Assembly: GCA_029204225.1 (NCBI GenBank)
Contig: CM055102.1
Span: 3,528,827 to 3,592,826, forward strand
Direction of reading: 5' to 3'
DNA: 64,000 nt
DNA from: Diphasiastrum complanatum
Taxonomy: Eukaryota; Streptophyta; Lycopodiopsida; Lycopodiales; Lycopodiaceae
This document shows positions 35,225 through 49,265 of this stretch, piece after piece (the stretch's first letter is position 1; each line of letters opens with the position of its first letter). The translations under genes were made by a program, and so were the position numbers. The notes beneath the pieces are model-generated. The model searched no databases. It was not told the origin of the DNA and was given only the letters and a program-made list of their open reading frames with translations.

Positions 35225-37128
35225 CATAATTCAATATGTCATTAGCCCTTTGATATTCGATAGCCATTGATCCATATGAATGATTTTAACTTTGTTGCAA
35301 TTGTTCACATTAGCATCCAATTTGAATAAACTCCCTTGCTTGAAACCACTAGCAATACATTTTTCATCTTTCAAGATAGAACATGCTCCATGCTTGAAAT
35401 GTACATCTAATCCACTATCCATAAATTGTCCTACACTCAACAAGTTCTTTGTAATTGAAGGTACATAAAGAACATTTCTAGATCTACCTTTTTAGATGAT
35501 CCTAGACATAAAGGAATGGATCCAACACCTACAATCTCACATTCTTGATCACTTGCAGTGAAGATAATTCTCTTACAACTATTGTAAGAAAGTAGATTAG
35601 AAAAGTAGTCTTGTTGGTGAGTCACGTGAGAGCTTGCCCCACTATCAATCCACCAAGTGTCTTGATTAGATGTTTGTGGTGAGGATACCATCAAAGATAG
35701 ATTGCCTTCTTCCTCCTCCTCAAGCACAAGATTGCCTTGATTGTCCTTCTCTTGGGCATTCTTCTTCTTGTAGCACTCGGATGCAAAATGTCCCTTTTCT
35801 CCACAAAAGAAACACTTTAGCTTCTTCTTGTCCTTCTTGCTCTTGCCTTTAGAACTTGATGCTCCATCTTTGTTCTCCATCTCCATGTCTTGAGTCTTCT
35901 TGGATGGAAACTTCTTCTTCTTGCCTTTCAAAGAAAAGTTAGCTTTTTCAACACCATCATTCAAAGATAAGGAACTCATCCTACTTTTGATATTAAGCAT
36001 TCTACTCTCCTCACTAACAAGCACACTTTGAAGTTTTTCATTACTAGGAAGTGAATCTTGAATAACAAAGGTTTGAACAAGATTGGAATAATAATCTCCT
36101 AATCCATTCAAAAATAATTTGAACCAATTCATCATCTTTGATTTTATCATCTATAGAAGACAACTCCTTATTCAAAGATTTGATCCTATCCTTTCATGCT
36201 TTCAAGGATTTGATTCCTAAGCATGAGTATCCTTGAAGTGTTCTTGGATCCATAAATGGCTTTTAATGAATCCCATGCCTCTTTGGATGTGGTACAAGAT
36301 AAGATTTCCTTCAAAAGTTCATTACTTACATTCATTTTTATGCAGTGTAATGCAACTCAACATCTCTTTTTGTACTTAGCCAATTCAACTCCTCCTTGAG
36401 GTTCTACTTCCACCTCAAGTACTATGTCATAAAGACCATGAAGTACAAGCAAAGACTCCATTCGAACTATCCAAGTAGCATAATTACTGGATGTAAGTCT
36501 TTCACTAGCTTCAAGCAAAAAACCACCCATTGATGCCATTTTTGAATGTGAAAAAGCACTAGAAACTCTTATAATTTCTCTAAGAGATATGAACCTAAAG
36601 TCTTCTAGAAATTTAGAAAGCTTATAGACTCAATCCTATCACTCATGAACCAATCTAGAATGATGGAAATTTAGATTTTAGTCTCAAACTTGCAAAATCA
36701 CTCCTTAATCGATGATTTTTAGCAATCTCTCTCTTCAACCTCAACATACACTCAAAAAATCAAAGAATATCAATTAGTGCACCTAATTCAAGCTTCAATT
36801 TTAATTTTTTGGTTGATCTAATCCAAGAACTAATCAAGGGATCAGATTTACTATGATAAATGCTTGATTTTGCACCAATAATCACTCAAATTGGGTATGT
36901 GAGTCAAATTCTACAAATTTTTGAAATTTCTCAGTCAAATTCGGATCTGTATGGCCTCACACGTGTGAAAAGGGTTCCTACAGCCCACAACAATATTTGG
37001 ACCAAAAATTTTGAGGATAGCTATCAAATCCAACTCGCTGCACAAAATTTGACTAGTTTCCAAAAAACTGCTAATTTTGGCTTTGATTTGGATTAACCCT
37101 ATCAATTTCAACAAAACCTCTTGTACTA
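35225..37128 (-). mobile_element. Copia element E3, 5' half (gag to pre-integrase)
   Basis: On the - strand: gag start (36539, GGFLLEASERLTSSNYATW), central gag (36150-35600), zinc knuckle CFFCGEKGHFASEC, protease TWWIDSGASSHVTHQ, and the pre-integrase start with FMDSGLDVHFKHG (35231-35443). Frameshifts near 36150-36357 and 35440 break it. The rest of pol is missing below about 35225. It is closely related to E1. The leader runs up to the primer site at 37129-37141. Confidence 0.85.
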
Positions 37129-37141
37129 GGCTCTGATACCA
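37129..37141 (-). other. Primer binding site of E3
   Basis: On the - strand the sequence reads TGGTATCAGAGCC, a perfect match to the common plant Copia methionine-tRNA primer site. It directly abuts the LTR end at 37142. Confidence 0.9.
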
Positions 37142-37974
37142 TGTGCAAAAAGTACAAAAAGGACCAAGAGTGGATCCTAATTTGATCCTCAAAAGGGATT
37201 GGTTGTCAGATTACTTGATCTATCAATCTACTTGAGATTAAGATCAATCTAGATCAATTCTAGCCACAAAATCCTAACAAGAACAATCATTAATTGAAGG
37301 TATGTGTACTTTCTGGTTTCACACGTGTGAAACCCCGTCTGAGTACGGACTCCAACCTGAAAATCAAGTACACATTGATAGCACCTCAAAACAATCAAAA
37401 CAAACGTAGACAAATGGAGAGAATCACTCAAAATTGCTTCCAAAATCAAGATTGGTGTCTTACATTGATTATGGCCAAATAAGCCTCTATATATACACTT
37501 TTGGAGCTCGAGGTACTGATCATGCATCATATCTCACACGTGTGAGGATGCCTTGTCACCATCATGCAATTTGACACTTGGATCAAAACTTTCCATTTTG
37601 GACATTTTTGGTCTATTTTCCTACTATATGGAGATCTTCATGGAAATCTTCTAGAAGCAAAACTCGCCTACTTCAGCTATTTCCACACGTGTGAGCTGTC
37701 CTCTACACATGGGATGTGACACCTATTCAAAATATTTGGCTCATGCAATCATTAGATTGGTGCCATGTGTCATATCTCTAGAAAACTAGTTTTTGGTCAT
37801 TTTAGCCACTAGAACTTGAATTAAAACATATGTACAACAAATATGATTATGGTACATGAAAAGTACACTAGTTTTACACGTGGGAATAGGCTCCACACAT
37901 ATGTGTCTATCCTATATACAAGATTTTTGGCCTCTACCAAGCTTATTTTTGCATTTTTCACAATGACTTCCACA
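37142..37974 (-). repeat. 5' LTR of E3, rich in CACACGTGTG palindromes
   Basis: The LTR starts next to the primer site and ends near 37974 (TGTGGAAGTC on the - strand), about 830 bp. It holds the decamer CACACGTGTG at 37320-37329, 37535-37544 and 37684-37693, plus ACACGTGGG at 37876. Another copy lies in the leader at 36956-36965. These are G-box cores and may act as enhancers. Confidence 0.7.
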
Positions 37975-40595
37975 TGTGGGAGTTCAAGATGAAGATGATA
38001 CTCACAAAAAAAGAACTCTGGGGATATGTCAACGGTTCGATAGCCAAGCTGGCTGAACCTGGCATGTTGACCATCTGGGAAGCTAAGGATGGCAAACCTC
38101 TTGCCATTGTATCTATGAATATTAAAGATTCACAAATAGCTCATGTAGCTAATTGTTCCAGCTCCAAAGAGGTATGGGACATTCTTACGGGTCTATACAA
38201 AATGACAAATGTATCGACTCAACTCTTTTTGAGGAAGAAGTTCCTATCACTCAAGATGAGTGAAGCAACCTCAGTCACTAATCATCTAAATAAATTCAAA
38301 CAGCTATTCAATCAGTTAGCTATAGTAGGTTTGCCAATATCGGACGAAAATGCTAACATGTCTCTTCTGTCCATTCTTCCTCCCTCTTATGACAATCTAG
38401 TATTGCTACTTAGCAATGCTCCTGACCTGTCTCTGCAAAAGGTGACAACAAACTTATTGTAGGAAGAAGTGAGTAGGAAAAGCTTATCCATGTCAAATTT
38501 GAAGATAGACGCTCTCTATTCAAATAAGCAACAATTCCAAAAGAAAAAATCTTCGAAGGACAAGAAGACAAAGCTGAGCAAACTGATTCAGACTAGCAAT
38601 CACAACAATACAATCAGCAACATCAAAAGTCTAAGACCAGACTCTTTTGCAAGTACTGTAAGAGAACCAACCACAACATCAAGGATTGTCTAGTTCTCAA
38701 GCATAGTGAAGCAAAAAAGACGATGCAACATGATGGAGGATCTGATTATGCCAGAACCTCTCTCGAAGACCCAACATTGCTAATGATACAAGATGAACCC
38801 ATTAGAGATGCAATGGATTGGTATCTCGATTCTGGTGCTTCTCAGCACATGACTTCATGCAAGTCCTTATTCGAAGACCTCACACCAACAGAATCGAAGT
38901 ATGTCTACTTCGGTGACTCAAGTACACTACAGATTGAAGGCAAAGGATTTATACGCCTCTACCTTCCAAATGGTAAATTGACCTTGCTCAAGGATGTACT
39001 GTACATACCCAAACTGACCAAAAATTTATTGTCAGTTAGCAAGCTCACTGACTAGGACTGCATAGCCTTGTTCAATTCAAAGCAATGTACCATTTTGGAC
39101 AAGAAGAATAAAGAAATCCTCTCTACAAACAGAGAAGGTAATTTGTACATTTTGGGTCATGAATATGCACTTTCTACTAATGTGAGTACTTCAAATGCCC
39201 AATTATGGCATCAAAGATTAGGACACTTAAACATGAGATCAATCTTGTATATTCATCATAATAGTATGGTCAAGGATTTAAACTTTAATGCTGCCTCCAC
39301 TGACATTCGACATGTCTATGAGACGTGCCTATTAGGCAAACAGGCTAGATCAAAATTCCCAAAAAAACAAGCCACTAGAGCTAAGTCCATTCTAGAATTG
39401 ATACATAGTTATCTGTGTAGCCCTGGTCAACGACTCAAGACCCTACATACAGACAGTGGTGGAGAGTTTATGTCAAACAAAATGTTCGACTATCTGATGT
39501 TATTCGGTATTCATCATCAGTTCACCACCAGCTACACACCACAACAGAATGGAGTAGCCGAAAGGAAGAACCGAACATTGCTATATGCAGCACGATCATT
39601 GATGTCAAATGCTCAAGTCACCAAGAATTTTTGAGCTGAAGCTGTTTAAAACAACTTACTATTTGCAAAACTATATGAGTACCAAAACAATCAACTCAAA
39701 AAATCATTTCAAAGCTTTATATGGCTACACATCGAGTCTAAAACACCTTCGAGTGTTTGATTGTCTTTGTTATGTACACATTCTCTCTGATCTGAGAAAG
39801 AAGCTTGACCCTGTCAGCTGCAAGAGTATCTTCATTGGATACTCGACATCACACAAAGCATATCGAATTTTTGATGTTGAGTCAAGCCGAATCTCAGTTA
39901 GTCAAGATGTAGTCTTCCTCGAAGACAAATTCTTTGACTTCAAGCAGAAGCCGCAAATGCAAGAATTCGTCCCAACAACTCCCATCACCATCGACATGCC
40001 TCGATCTGTGACTGTTCCGATGAACATCGAAGATACCCCTGTCACACAGCAAGGAGAATCATCATCTCAGCAACCGAAGATCTGCTCGACATCGACAAGA
40101 ATCTGATCATTTCACCCCTCAGGCATTCATCAGCAATGATGAACCTACTTCAGTAACAGAAGCATTGTTGAGTTCAAATGTAGACAGCTGGCATTCTGCC
40201 ATGCATGTTGAGTACAATTCATTGATGAAGAACAAGATCTGGCATCTTGTTGAAGCTCCTATAGATGCAAAGATCATCGATACCAAGTGAATCTTCAAGT
40301 TAAAGCTCAATCTAGATGGTTCGACAGCCAGATGAAAAGCTCGACTAGCAATCAAAGGTTACGAACAAACCTATGGGATTGACTACACTGAGACATACAA
40401 TCCAATCGTAAAACTTCAGCTAATTCGATCTTTATTCACCTTCGTAGCTGTCGAAGATCTGGAAGTTCACCAGATGGATGTTCAGATAGTCTTTCTGAAC
40501 GGATTTATACAAGAAGACATCTACATCTATCAACATGAAGGTTACATCCTTCAAGGCCGACAACATAAGGTATGTAAGCTGCAAAGAGCTCAATG
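37974..40595 (+). mobile_element. Copia element E4 (gag, protease, integrase, partial RT; decayed)
   Basis: The + strand sequence starts inside gag (MWEFKMKMILTKKELWGYV). It continues through a degraded zinc knuckle, protease WYLDSGASQHMTS (about 38820), pre-integrase LWHQRLGHLNMRSI (39210), integrase with TDSGGEFMSN and YTPQQNGVAERKNR (39440-39580), and the RT start with KARLAIKGYEQTYGIDYTE (40340). It stops near 40595 in RT. A deletion removes part of the integrase core before TDSGGEF. At least five stops or frameshifts are visible. Both ends are truncated; the left end abuts the E3 LTR. Confidence 0.88.
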
Positions 40596-43508
40596 AGTGA
40601 AAAATTTCCTTGATTAGCTCATGATAATATGGGTTGCTTACATTTGGCTTGATAGTATAGGGCTAGTGACATTGCACCTCTTGATTTCATTTGTCAATTT
40701 GGACCAATCATAGTGAAGGATGTACCAAAATGGTCCAATAAATGTAAGACGTGGCATGTAAGTGGTACAATCAATGCAAGAGGTAAATTTAGAGAGGTCC
40801 AATCATTGATTTTAATTGCCACTCTTCATGGATCTTGAGCTACTATGAGTGAGAGTGAGATTGAGTCCACAGTTAGTTTTTTGATGAGAGATTTGGAGAT
40901 TGTGAGCTCCAGTACTTCAATTATTTTCTACACTCTCTCTCTACCCAAGAGCTAGGTGTTGTATTCTCTTTCTACCCGAGAGTAAGATCCAAAGTTTCCT
41001 CTCATTATGTGTGATGGATGGTGAATGATAGATGCATGTATTGAGTGCTCTTGCCTTGGATTTTTCAAGCTAGTTTGCTTGTATCTTATGAATGATAGAT
41101 CTATGTTCAATCACTCACACCTTAGGAGATCAATCACATTGTTTGAGATGTCCTCACACGTGTGAAAAATACACACAATTGGCAAAAATGATGGATAAAA
41201 AATATGCTGGTATATTGGCCACATTGTAGGCAAGGATTCCACCTTTCTTGACAAGGTTCATTGAGATAATCAAGAAAAACTAGAGAGAGGACATGACTCC
41301 AAGTGATGGAACAAGCACATCTAATTTGGGGGGTGGAAGTTTTCATGTAAAATAAAAACATAAAAGGACAATGAAGTATCTCATTTTGGTATAGAAGAGA
41401 GCATCTTCATGTCAATTCAAGCTAACTTGTGGGATCGACCAACTATGTTTATCTTTGGCAATATTGAGACATTGAGTTTTGCTTAAAATTGATCATGGTG
41501 AAATATTGCATGTCCACACTTATGACGCAACATGGGCTTTGCATGGTCACCAGTTTTGGAATACGACGTTTGTGAGGGCGTCTATGGGATTTTTCAACAA
41601 CCAGTGCTATTTTGCCTACACAATGCAACTACAGTCAATAATCTACACCATGCATTCACAATGAAGACGGTTCTTTGAAATTGTCATTTGGCAACAATGG
41701 CAGTGTCCAAGGCATTTGTGACATGCAAACCTTTGTTGGAGCCAAACAGAGCAAAAAATTGGGGATGGTTAAATCATATAGTTGAATCTTTTGCCTTCTA
41801 TAGATTGTTACGCGTGTGTATATAGGTTGGCATACAATGCACTAGCATTTCTGAACAATAATGGCCGCAATTTTATTTTTATTGACAAAAAAAAAATATG
41901 AGATTGACAAAAGCATATTTGAGTGTTGTGAAATTACTAGCCTCATGTTCCGAGTTCAAATCATCTATAGAGTGAACAGCAAGGGGCGGACAATGTGAAT
42001 ATTGACATTGATGACATAAGTTAACAACTACATAGAATGCGATGTAGAATACGTAATCTTTTTTGCAATGTACAATTATATCATTGAGATGTATTTCCAT
42101 AAGATCATTTTCAATGACTATTTGGAAGTGACTTGGTACCAATATATCAAATTTGTGTGTTGTGAAATATCCTGATTAGATTTCTAGTTCAATTGTTTCC
42201 TTGCATCTATGCTTCTCTACATTTTAGACAAGAACATTGTGGTATACCACAAAGGCATTGCAACAAGTTTTTTGAATAAAAAATGTAACTCTAATATTTG
42301 ATGCAAAAAAGGTCGCTATTTCCAAATCCTAGTTGTTGTGGAATAGTGGCTTGATGATTGGCATTTCCTTCTCTTACCTCAAGGATTGGACTCTAATTCA
42401 ATGTGTGTGATAAGTAGAAAAATGATACCAATAAAAGAGCATCTATGAAATTATTTGTGAATGCAAATATATAGTCTTTATTTGACTATTGTTTGTGATG
42501 TTGGCGCTTCAAGCAGGCTGAAAGCCTAGGGATGCATGCAAGAAAAAAAGAGACACTAGAATTTTTGGCTATTTATAACTTATGTATAAAGGTGCATCTA
42601 AAGTGTGGGCACGCATGCATGAGAAAGAGAGGACATGATTTTCTTGTTGTTGATAACTTGCATATAGAGTCTATGCTTGCATCTAAAGGACCAAGTTCTT
42701 GTAATGGAGTCCTTAGCAATGTGGCAAAGCTTTTTGTGTGCACATACCCTTATAATTCAAGACATCGACTTTAATGTTGACTGTTGCACAAACTTCATTG
42801 ACCAAATTGAACATATAGTATTGCCTTTTGCAAGACTGTGCCAAAAATTATGTTTACATGAATGTTTGAGCATTGCGAATTAAAATTGAAATAATCAATT
42901 TTTTAGTTTTGCTTTTCCACTTATCATTCACACATTAAATTACAATACATGTCCATTTGAAAGAATGGACTAGCAACATAGTCCGAATTTAATTGAGACT
43001 ATGTTTAATTGAGCTTTTCATGAACTTTCAGATCACCTTGTTTTGTAGTGTTTGCTATCACACGAGAAGCTGCTTGAATCAACTTTTGCTATGGATTAGA
43101 TCTTTGGCATTTGGAAAGTTTCCAAGTGAACTAACTTACGCACATTGAGGTAAAAATTTTGTTATAAGAGCTTTTCATTGTGAAAAAACCACGATGTTTT
43201 TATCCAATTCCTTTCTATGGAGAGAGCTATTAAATTTTCGATAGTGAAATTTGAATCCTTACGTGCACCTCTGGAGTCTTGTTACCTAACAATACCTGTC
43301 ACCTATGATTTAGGGTTCTTGATCCATTTGTTGCTCGCAGTTTTAGCTATGATCTATCTAATATCATCTGTGACATTAGCTAGTAACTACCAACTTCCAT
43401 AGATGAATAGAAAGATTGATCATTGTTACTTGTCACTCAAAACATTAATGTCACACGGTACACCATACATATTACAGTTTACAATGAAACACTCAAAAAA
43501 ACCCCGAA

Positions 43509-43562
<54 letters not shown>

Positions 43563-44915
43563 ATAATGCCAAAACAAAATGGTTCGAATCTTTTAGAAAA
43601 AAAATGGGTTCGACAATTTTTTCTTAGATTTCTTTTTCAAGTTCAAACCCAAAAAAACGGTTTGAACCGGGCTGATTCGAACCGTGGTTCTTTGAACGAA
43701 CCACGATTCAACACAACATAGGATGGTTTACATGCATCTTTTGATGCAAAACCTAGAATTGTGATTCTCTATGACAACTAAACAAAGATGTTGGATACAT
43801 ACATACATTTTCTCAAATCAAGATGAGTTTTAAACATTGACACCCATTTTTTGCAATTCCTTGTTATGGAGTGAGTTATTAACTTTCAAAACTTAATACA
43901 AAAGAACATCAAAATAGTGTAGCACTACTATTTCATCATGTGATTATAAGGCAAATTCAATAAATAAACGAATCTCATTTACATGACCATGTTTTTTAGT
44001 GGAGAAAATTTGTAAAATAAATAATAAAGAACAAACAAACAACTCATAAAAATCTTTACAAATGTTTTCGTATTTCATCACTTCAAAATTAACAGCATAA
44101 GTTGTAAATGTACAGAACAAGCTTGTTCCAAGTACTGTCCGGAATGTGGAAATTTTTTTGACATTTGAGACCAGCTTTTAAAATATATATTGAAAAATTT
44201 GATTAAAACAATGTCCATACAAATGGAATGAACCTCTATGTACATACCCATTACAAATATCATTGACAAAAACCAAAAGGAGAGTTCCTGTTTTGATGAA
44301 TGGTGTCAGCTTGTTTGTTCTAAAGACGACATGCAGAACATGGACATACAACCCATATCCAGGCAATGAAATAATAATAAAGTAAACAGAAAATAGGGCA
44401 TAGCTAGTGTCCAGCAATATATACACTCTCAAGGTGAGTCTTTGATACCTAGTTACTAGAAACAAACTCGTCTTGTCATTCAGCAAAATCTTGTTAACAC
44501 ATGGTTTTAGGGGAACTGTAAACCCTGAGTATTCATTTGTAGAACTTAAGATCTTAAATTGGCTTCCGGCCCCAGTATCCGAGTGGCCCAAGCATGCCAT
44601 GCAAGGGCCGACACATGTCCAAACCTTGTTGAATGTTCCAGAACTTGTCTTGACCTTTCTTTGCTGTTCGACGCGTGATCATATTGAAAACTATCTAAAT
44701 ATAAGCTAACCTGCTAAATGGGGTTCATGTGTTGTGCATATATCAAGATGGGTATACTGCAAAGAAGGTTAGGTCTAAGCTCAAGTGCTGAATGGGTTCA
44801 TGTGTTGTGCATATCTCAAAATTGATTGACTGTAAAAAATGTTAGAGCAATACGGTGTCCCCCCAGGCTCCAGCTTTAAGGCTTTTCACAAGTTAGATCT
44901 GCCTTCTGTAAATCT
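40596..44915. other. Intergenic, TE-derived sequence without recognisable genes
   Basis: A possible LTR fragment with CACACGTGTG at 41155-41164, an imperfect ~80-bp tandem repeat at 42533-42686, a (CT)25 run at 43511-43560, a palindromic GAACCGTGGTTC region near 43678-43725, and an imperfect ~76-bp tandem repeat at 44711-44845 are visible. I found no supported coding region. Confidence 0.4.
43511..43560. repeat. (CT)25 microsatellite
   Basis: A pure CT run of 50 bases. Confidence 0.95.
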
Positions 44916-47900
44916 CTACAAGTCAATTAGATCTGGAACTGGCTGTGAGCTTAGAACAGTGGCTGCTCTCGGAGGGGATGAAAGCTTGAAAGATCTTTGA
45001 ATTTTGTCTCCATCTTTGTTCAGCCCTCTAGGATAATTTCTAGAGTACTCCAGATTTTTTTGAATGGTCAGATTGCTATCATCTGATGCAGTTTGGATAA
45101 GAGCAGAATTGGTGAATAATTTCTCTTCAAAAGGATGCCAATTATTATTGCTGTCATTGGTACTAGAATGGGTTTTTTCGAAGGGATGCCAGGCGGTTTG
45201 AGTTGTCTTTTCAAAGGGATGCCAGTCAGTATCAAAATTCATCCCCTCAGACTTCACAAAATCTTGGTTTCTCACCCCATCCTCGTCTTGCAACAAGGAT
45301 TTGTTTGTGGCATCAAAATCATGAAATGGTGACGCTTTGGGTGTCCAGAAGTTCCCAAAGCCTTCAAGTTTTGAATCAGTAGATGAAACAGCACTGGTTC
45401 CTGATGAAGAGCTTCCAAATCCTCGAATTCCCTGAGAAATTTTTTGTGCACGCTCACGCTCTTCCTTCAGAAGATCGGCCTCAGTGATCAGCTGCAAGAC
45501 CCTGGTTGCCTTGTTCCTCACAAGACTTCCGCGGTCATATCTGATTACACACAAAAATCTAGTTTAGCATCAAAAGAATTGATGGTTAAATCTGATTGTT
45601 TTAATAGGGATGGTCATAGTATTCTGCTAGGTTCAACAGGTTCAAAGAAGACTGAGGACCTATGGTATACTTATGGCCAAATTTGGAAATTCAGAAACAA
45701 GATATTGTTTGAAGGAGATTCATCCTTGTTGCAGCCATAGCCTATTGTAGGACACATGTAGAATGTCGTAATTCTTTCTAACAAATAGAGCACTAAATGT
45801 GGGGGATCTGTTATTGGATTTGGTTTGGAATTGAGTGAACTTTGTAAGTTGATAAATACATTTTTAAAAGACGGGTCTGGGTTTAAGATCAGATCCAGTT
45901 TGTAGTGATAAACACATGTAAATTTTGAAAAACATTATGATGGTAATCTAATATGTAAAAGTAGCAAGTTACAACGTAGAAATTTTATGATAAGAACTGT
46001 TTTGTTTTGAAGGAATCACTCTGAAGTTTGAACAATAAGAACACAAAAAAATTTATGTACTCCTTTTCTTAGTATTGATACAGAGAATTAAAGACTATAT
46101 GTATATTTGGTTAATGATATAAAAACCTTTGTAAATTTTTTTTTGTCTGATCTCACAAATTTCGTCTAGGACTTGGGCAAGATATGAGTACACCTACATT
46201 GTATATCAAACTAGACTTTCCTTGGGTTGTTTTTATTTTCTTTTTTCAGTTTGCATATTGAATTAGAAAACAGGCATTTTACTTGGCAGTTGACATGCTG
46301 GAGTTCCCAAGTACATATCTATACATGAGATTTTAAGTTCATTGGAGAAATCATAAGATTAGTCCATAAAGTAAGCAATATGGGTCTCCCAATAAGTGGC
46401 ATGTTGTTGAAGACCACTTTTCTGTCCTGCACGTTAGGAGTTACGCTCTAACTAGTTGCACATATGGAAACATACAAGCAAAACATCCTATGCTATATAG
46501 GCTCAACTTTCAAATTGAATTTTCCCACTTAACTTCTGGTTTTTATGTTGAATTACCATTGAGAAATATCTATAGAACTGTATGATATTTCTCAGAGGAT
46601 AGTGGAAAATAGAGTCCAAATTGAATTGAATTTGTGTACAAAACTATAGCACTATTAGATATGAGCAACAACAAAACATAAAGCAAACTAATGTTTAGAT
46701 CAACAAAGCTCTTTCAAAACTGCCTCCTTAAATCTCACAAAATTCCTCTGTAGTATATTTATGAGTCATAGCAACTAAATCCTACAAAAGCAGCTGACAT
46801 AGCTGCCTGCTTTTTTTGCATGGGAGGCAGTGACAACAGTGGAGGGCTGCCTTTTCACACAGTCAGACCAGTGGGTGGTGGTCATTGCAAGGGTTGTGAC
46901 TACCTAACAAGAGTGTTGAAGGGGAACTAAATCCTGACCACCCTCTTCTAAGCAGGAAAAATAAAACTTAAGTCTATGTTGTTAGGTATCATCATCCAAG
47001 TTTTCCTTTTTCAGATAAAGCTTGTAAAATACTAATGGAATCTTTGAATTTATTTGTTCCAAGCTACTTCATCATTGTTGAGTTATAATAAGTAACTAAC
47101 CAATGCAGATCTAGAATCCATAAGGGTAGCATCCACTAAATTGGATAAATAATTTATTATTCCTTTTGAAATGGGTTGCATGATGCCAACATCAGCATGA
47201 CAAAGTTTCATTAAGAAGCAACTAGAAAAAGGGAATGAATTGATGAATTCCAAAATGGCCCAAAACTCCACTGGAAGTAGTTTGTGGGAGGCAACTTTCA
47301 AAAAATCTGCAAATGTGTATTTTAAAACTCCACTCGTGCACTTTTACTCACTATCGATCAACCTTACTTTTCTATTTGGCGATTGACAGGTCTTGTAATG
47401 GCAATTTTATAGCCTCTTCAAGAAATGAATGATACCACTTCGAGCTATCATGGTACCAATGATAGCTAGCAAAAGAATCATCGATTGACTTGAGTGTTGG
47501 CCCAATTTCAACTTTTCAAGCCAACAATCGATTTTTCCAACAGCAACAAAATCAAGGAAATCCACTGACGGGGCATCCTCCTTTATCAATGTCTCTTGAG
47601 GCGAAAGATAGGAAAATCAATCAGACCATGCTCAATCATGATTAAATAGGTGGTTGGCACATGTTACTATCACTATTTATCCTTCAGAATATAGAATTAC
47701 TGTTGTTGAAATGTATTGGACAAGCATATGCATCGTGGTGAGAGCTTAAATCTAAGCCACACGTTCCTAGAAGTTGGACAAAATGGGTGTATAGCCTTGC
47801 TTTGAAGTCTTAAACAACGTCATAGAATCATGTGAAGTAAACTGTCATATCTTACCGTCTTGTGTCATCCAACAGATCTCCATTTACAGAGCTGGCTACT

Positions 47901-49265
47901 TCCAAACATTGATGTGTAATTAGGATGGTAACCATTTTCTAATTGGGCAAGCCATGGTTATGGAAGAATGTTATTTGCTAGGCCCTACGAAAGATGAAGA
48001 TAGAAAATGGTGAAGATATTATCCAAGTGAAGATAATGCATCCTTTCCTGGCACTTGTACTGGTATAACATTCCAAAAAGAATAGCATTCATTTACCAGG
48101 AGGATGTTTGTGAATAGTTGAATACTGATAATTATGTCTACAAGCCAAAAATTTCCAGTAAAGCAAAACCCAACACAATCTTCAACAGGTTTACATTCTG
48201 GTGGAACGTGCGGTGAGGCTAGAGATGTACCCTCGTTCATCAATAAATTGAAAACGAGTAAGCTCCTCGATAGCGTCTCTATCAAAAGATATTTCACCAA
48301 CAATTCGTTCAGGCCCATGAGTTATAAGGTACTCCAAAAGTATCAAGCTCTTATTCAGCTGCCTCCAGTTCTTTCCTCCAGCACTGTCTAACCTACAAAG
48401 TTTCCAGTTTATAAAATTACTGTGCAGTACCACCCAAATAGGACATATGCAAGTCTATATTAGCATTCAATATCATCCTCCTATATTGATATTTACTGCT
48501 GCCAAATCTAGGCTTGTAATGGGGAACTGAGCATAAGCAACACTAATCGCCACTAAGACGTGAGAAAGAACCCAGCTAGCTACAATTCAAGATTGGACAT
48601 TGTGTTCACCAAAATAGACATATCATGCTCAGCTTATGAAAGTTACTTTGCATGTACTTACCCATATACACTACTGCAAAAAACAAGCTTAGCAATAATA
48701 AACAAATGAAATATATCAGAGTTGAAGTTACTGTATAATTGTGCACCCTAGTACCTTTGGCGAAGGACCTGCATAATTTTTTCACGGTCCTCGGTCCTGC
48801 ATGCTGCATCTGAAATCTCTGCCATCACTTTAGTCTCTGGACCCCATTCTTCAGAGTTTGTAGCCTCCTCGGTCAGTCTGCAAATTAGCAAACGAGCAGC
48901 AAAATACAGTTCAGCAAGCCACTCATTAGCACTGTAGAGCTAACTTAAGGCAAATTGTGCAAAGAATGTAGCAAAAATATTTTCATGATGAAGAAAACCA
49001 GTATAGCTACATTATAAAATGTAGCCAATGAAATTTCTAATCATTAAATTATGGTCTGCTTAGTTTAACCCGATTTGAAAATTAGTGGTAAGGCTTTTCA
49101 TTGCTGTGAAATAGGAATGGCAGAACAAGAAGAGCAAGAAAGTGAGATGCAATACAGTTGCGCCGGGGTGGCATCTGTAAAAGCAAGGCGTGCAGCCTTG
49201 ATCTTATCTTTCAGAAAAAAAGATGCCTGCTGCTTTAACTGGGCTATTCCCAGCTGGGTTTCCAT
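44916..49265 (-). CDS. ENTH-domain epsin-like protein (339 aa, four exons)
   Basis: Coding exons on the - strand: 49265-49156, 48877-48755, 48392-48231, 45540-44916. All introns are GT-AG, phases match, and the total is 1,020 bases. ENTH proteins bind phosphoinositides on membranes and help form clathrin-coated vesicles. Residues about 1-165 give the ENTH domain: LKQQASFFLKDKIKAARLAF, TPAQLLTEEATN, WRQLNKSLILLEYLITHGPE, FQFIDERG and VRNKATRVLQLI, ending with the plant-type LLKEERERAQKI and GIRGFGSSSS. The tail has three WHPFE motifs (residues 238, 249, 266), which fit the WxxF type of adaptor-binding motif. A stop codon five codons upstream of the ATG in the same frame supports the start. The third intron is 2,690 bp. 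The gene looks intact. Confidence 0.92.

Noticed and set aside
37320-37693. CRISPR-like array from the repeated CACACGTGTG
   Set aside because: The repeat is a 10-bp palindrome with irregular spacing of 140-215 bases in a plant LTR; no array structure.
35225-40595. One complete Copia element with E3 LTR and E4 internal region
   Set aside because: E3 LTR, primer site and gag read on the - strand while E4 reads on the + strand, and their gag proteins differ; these are two elements abutting near 37974.
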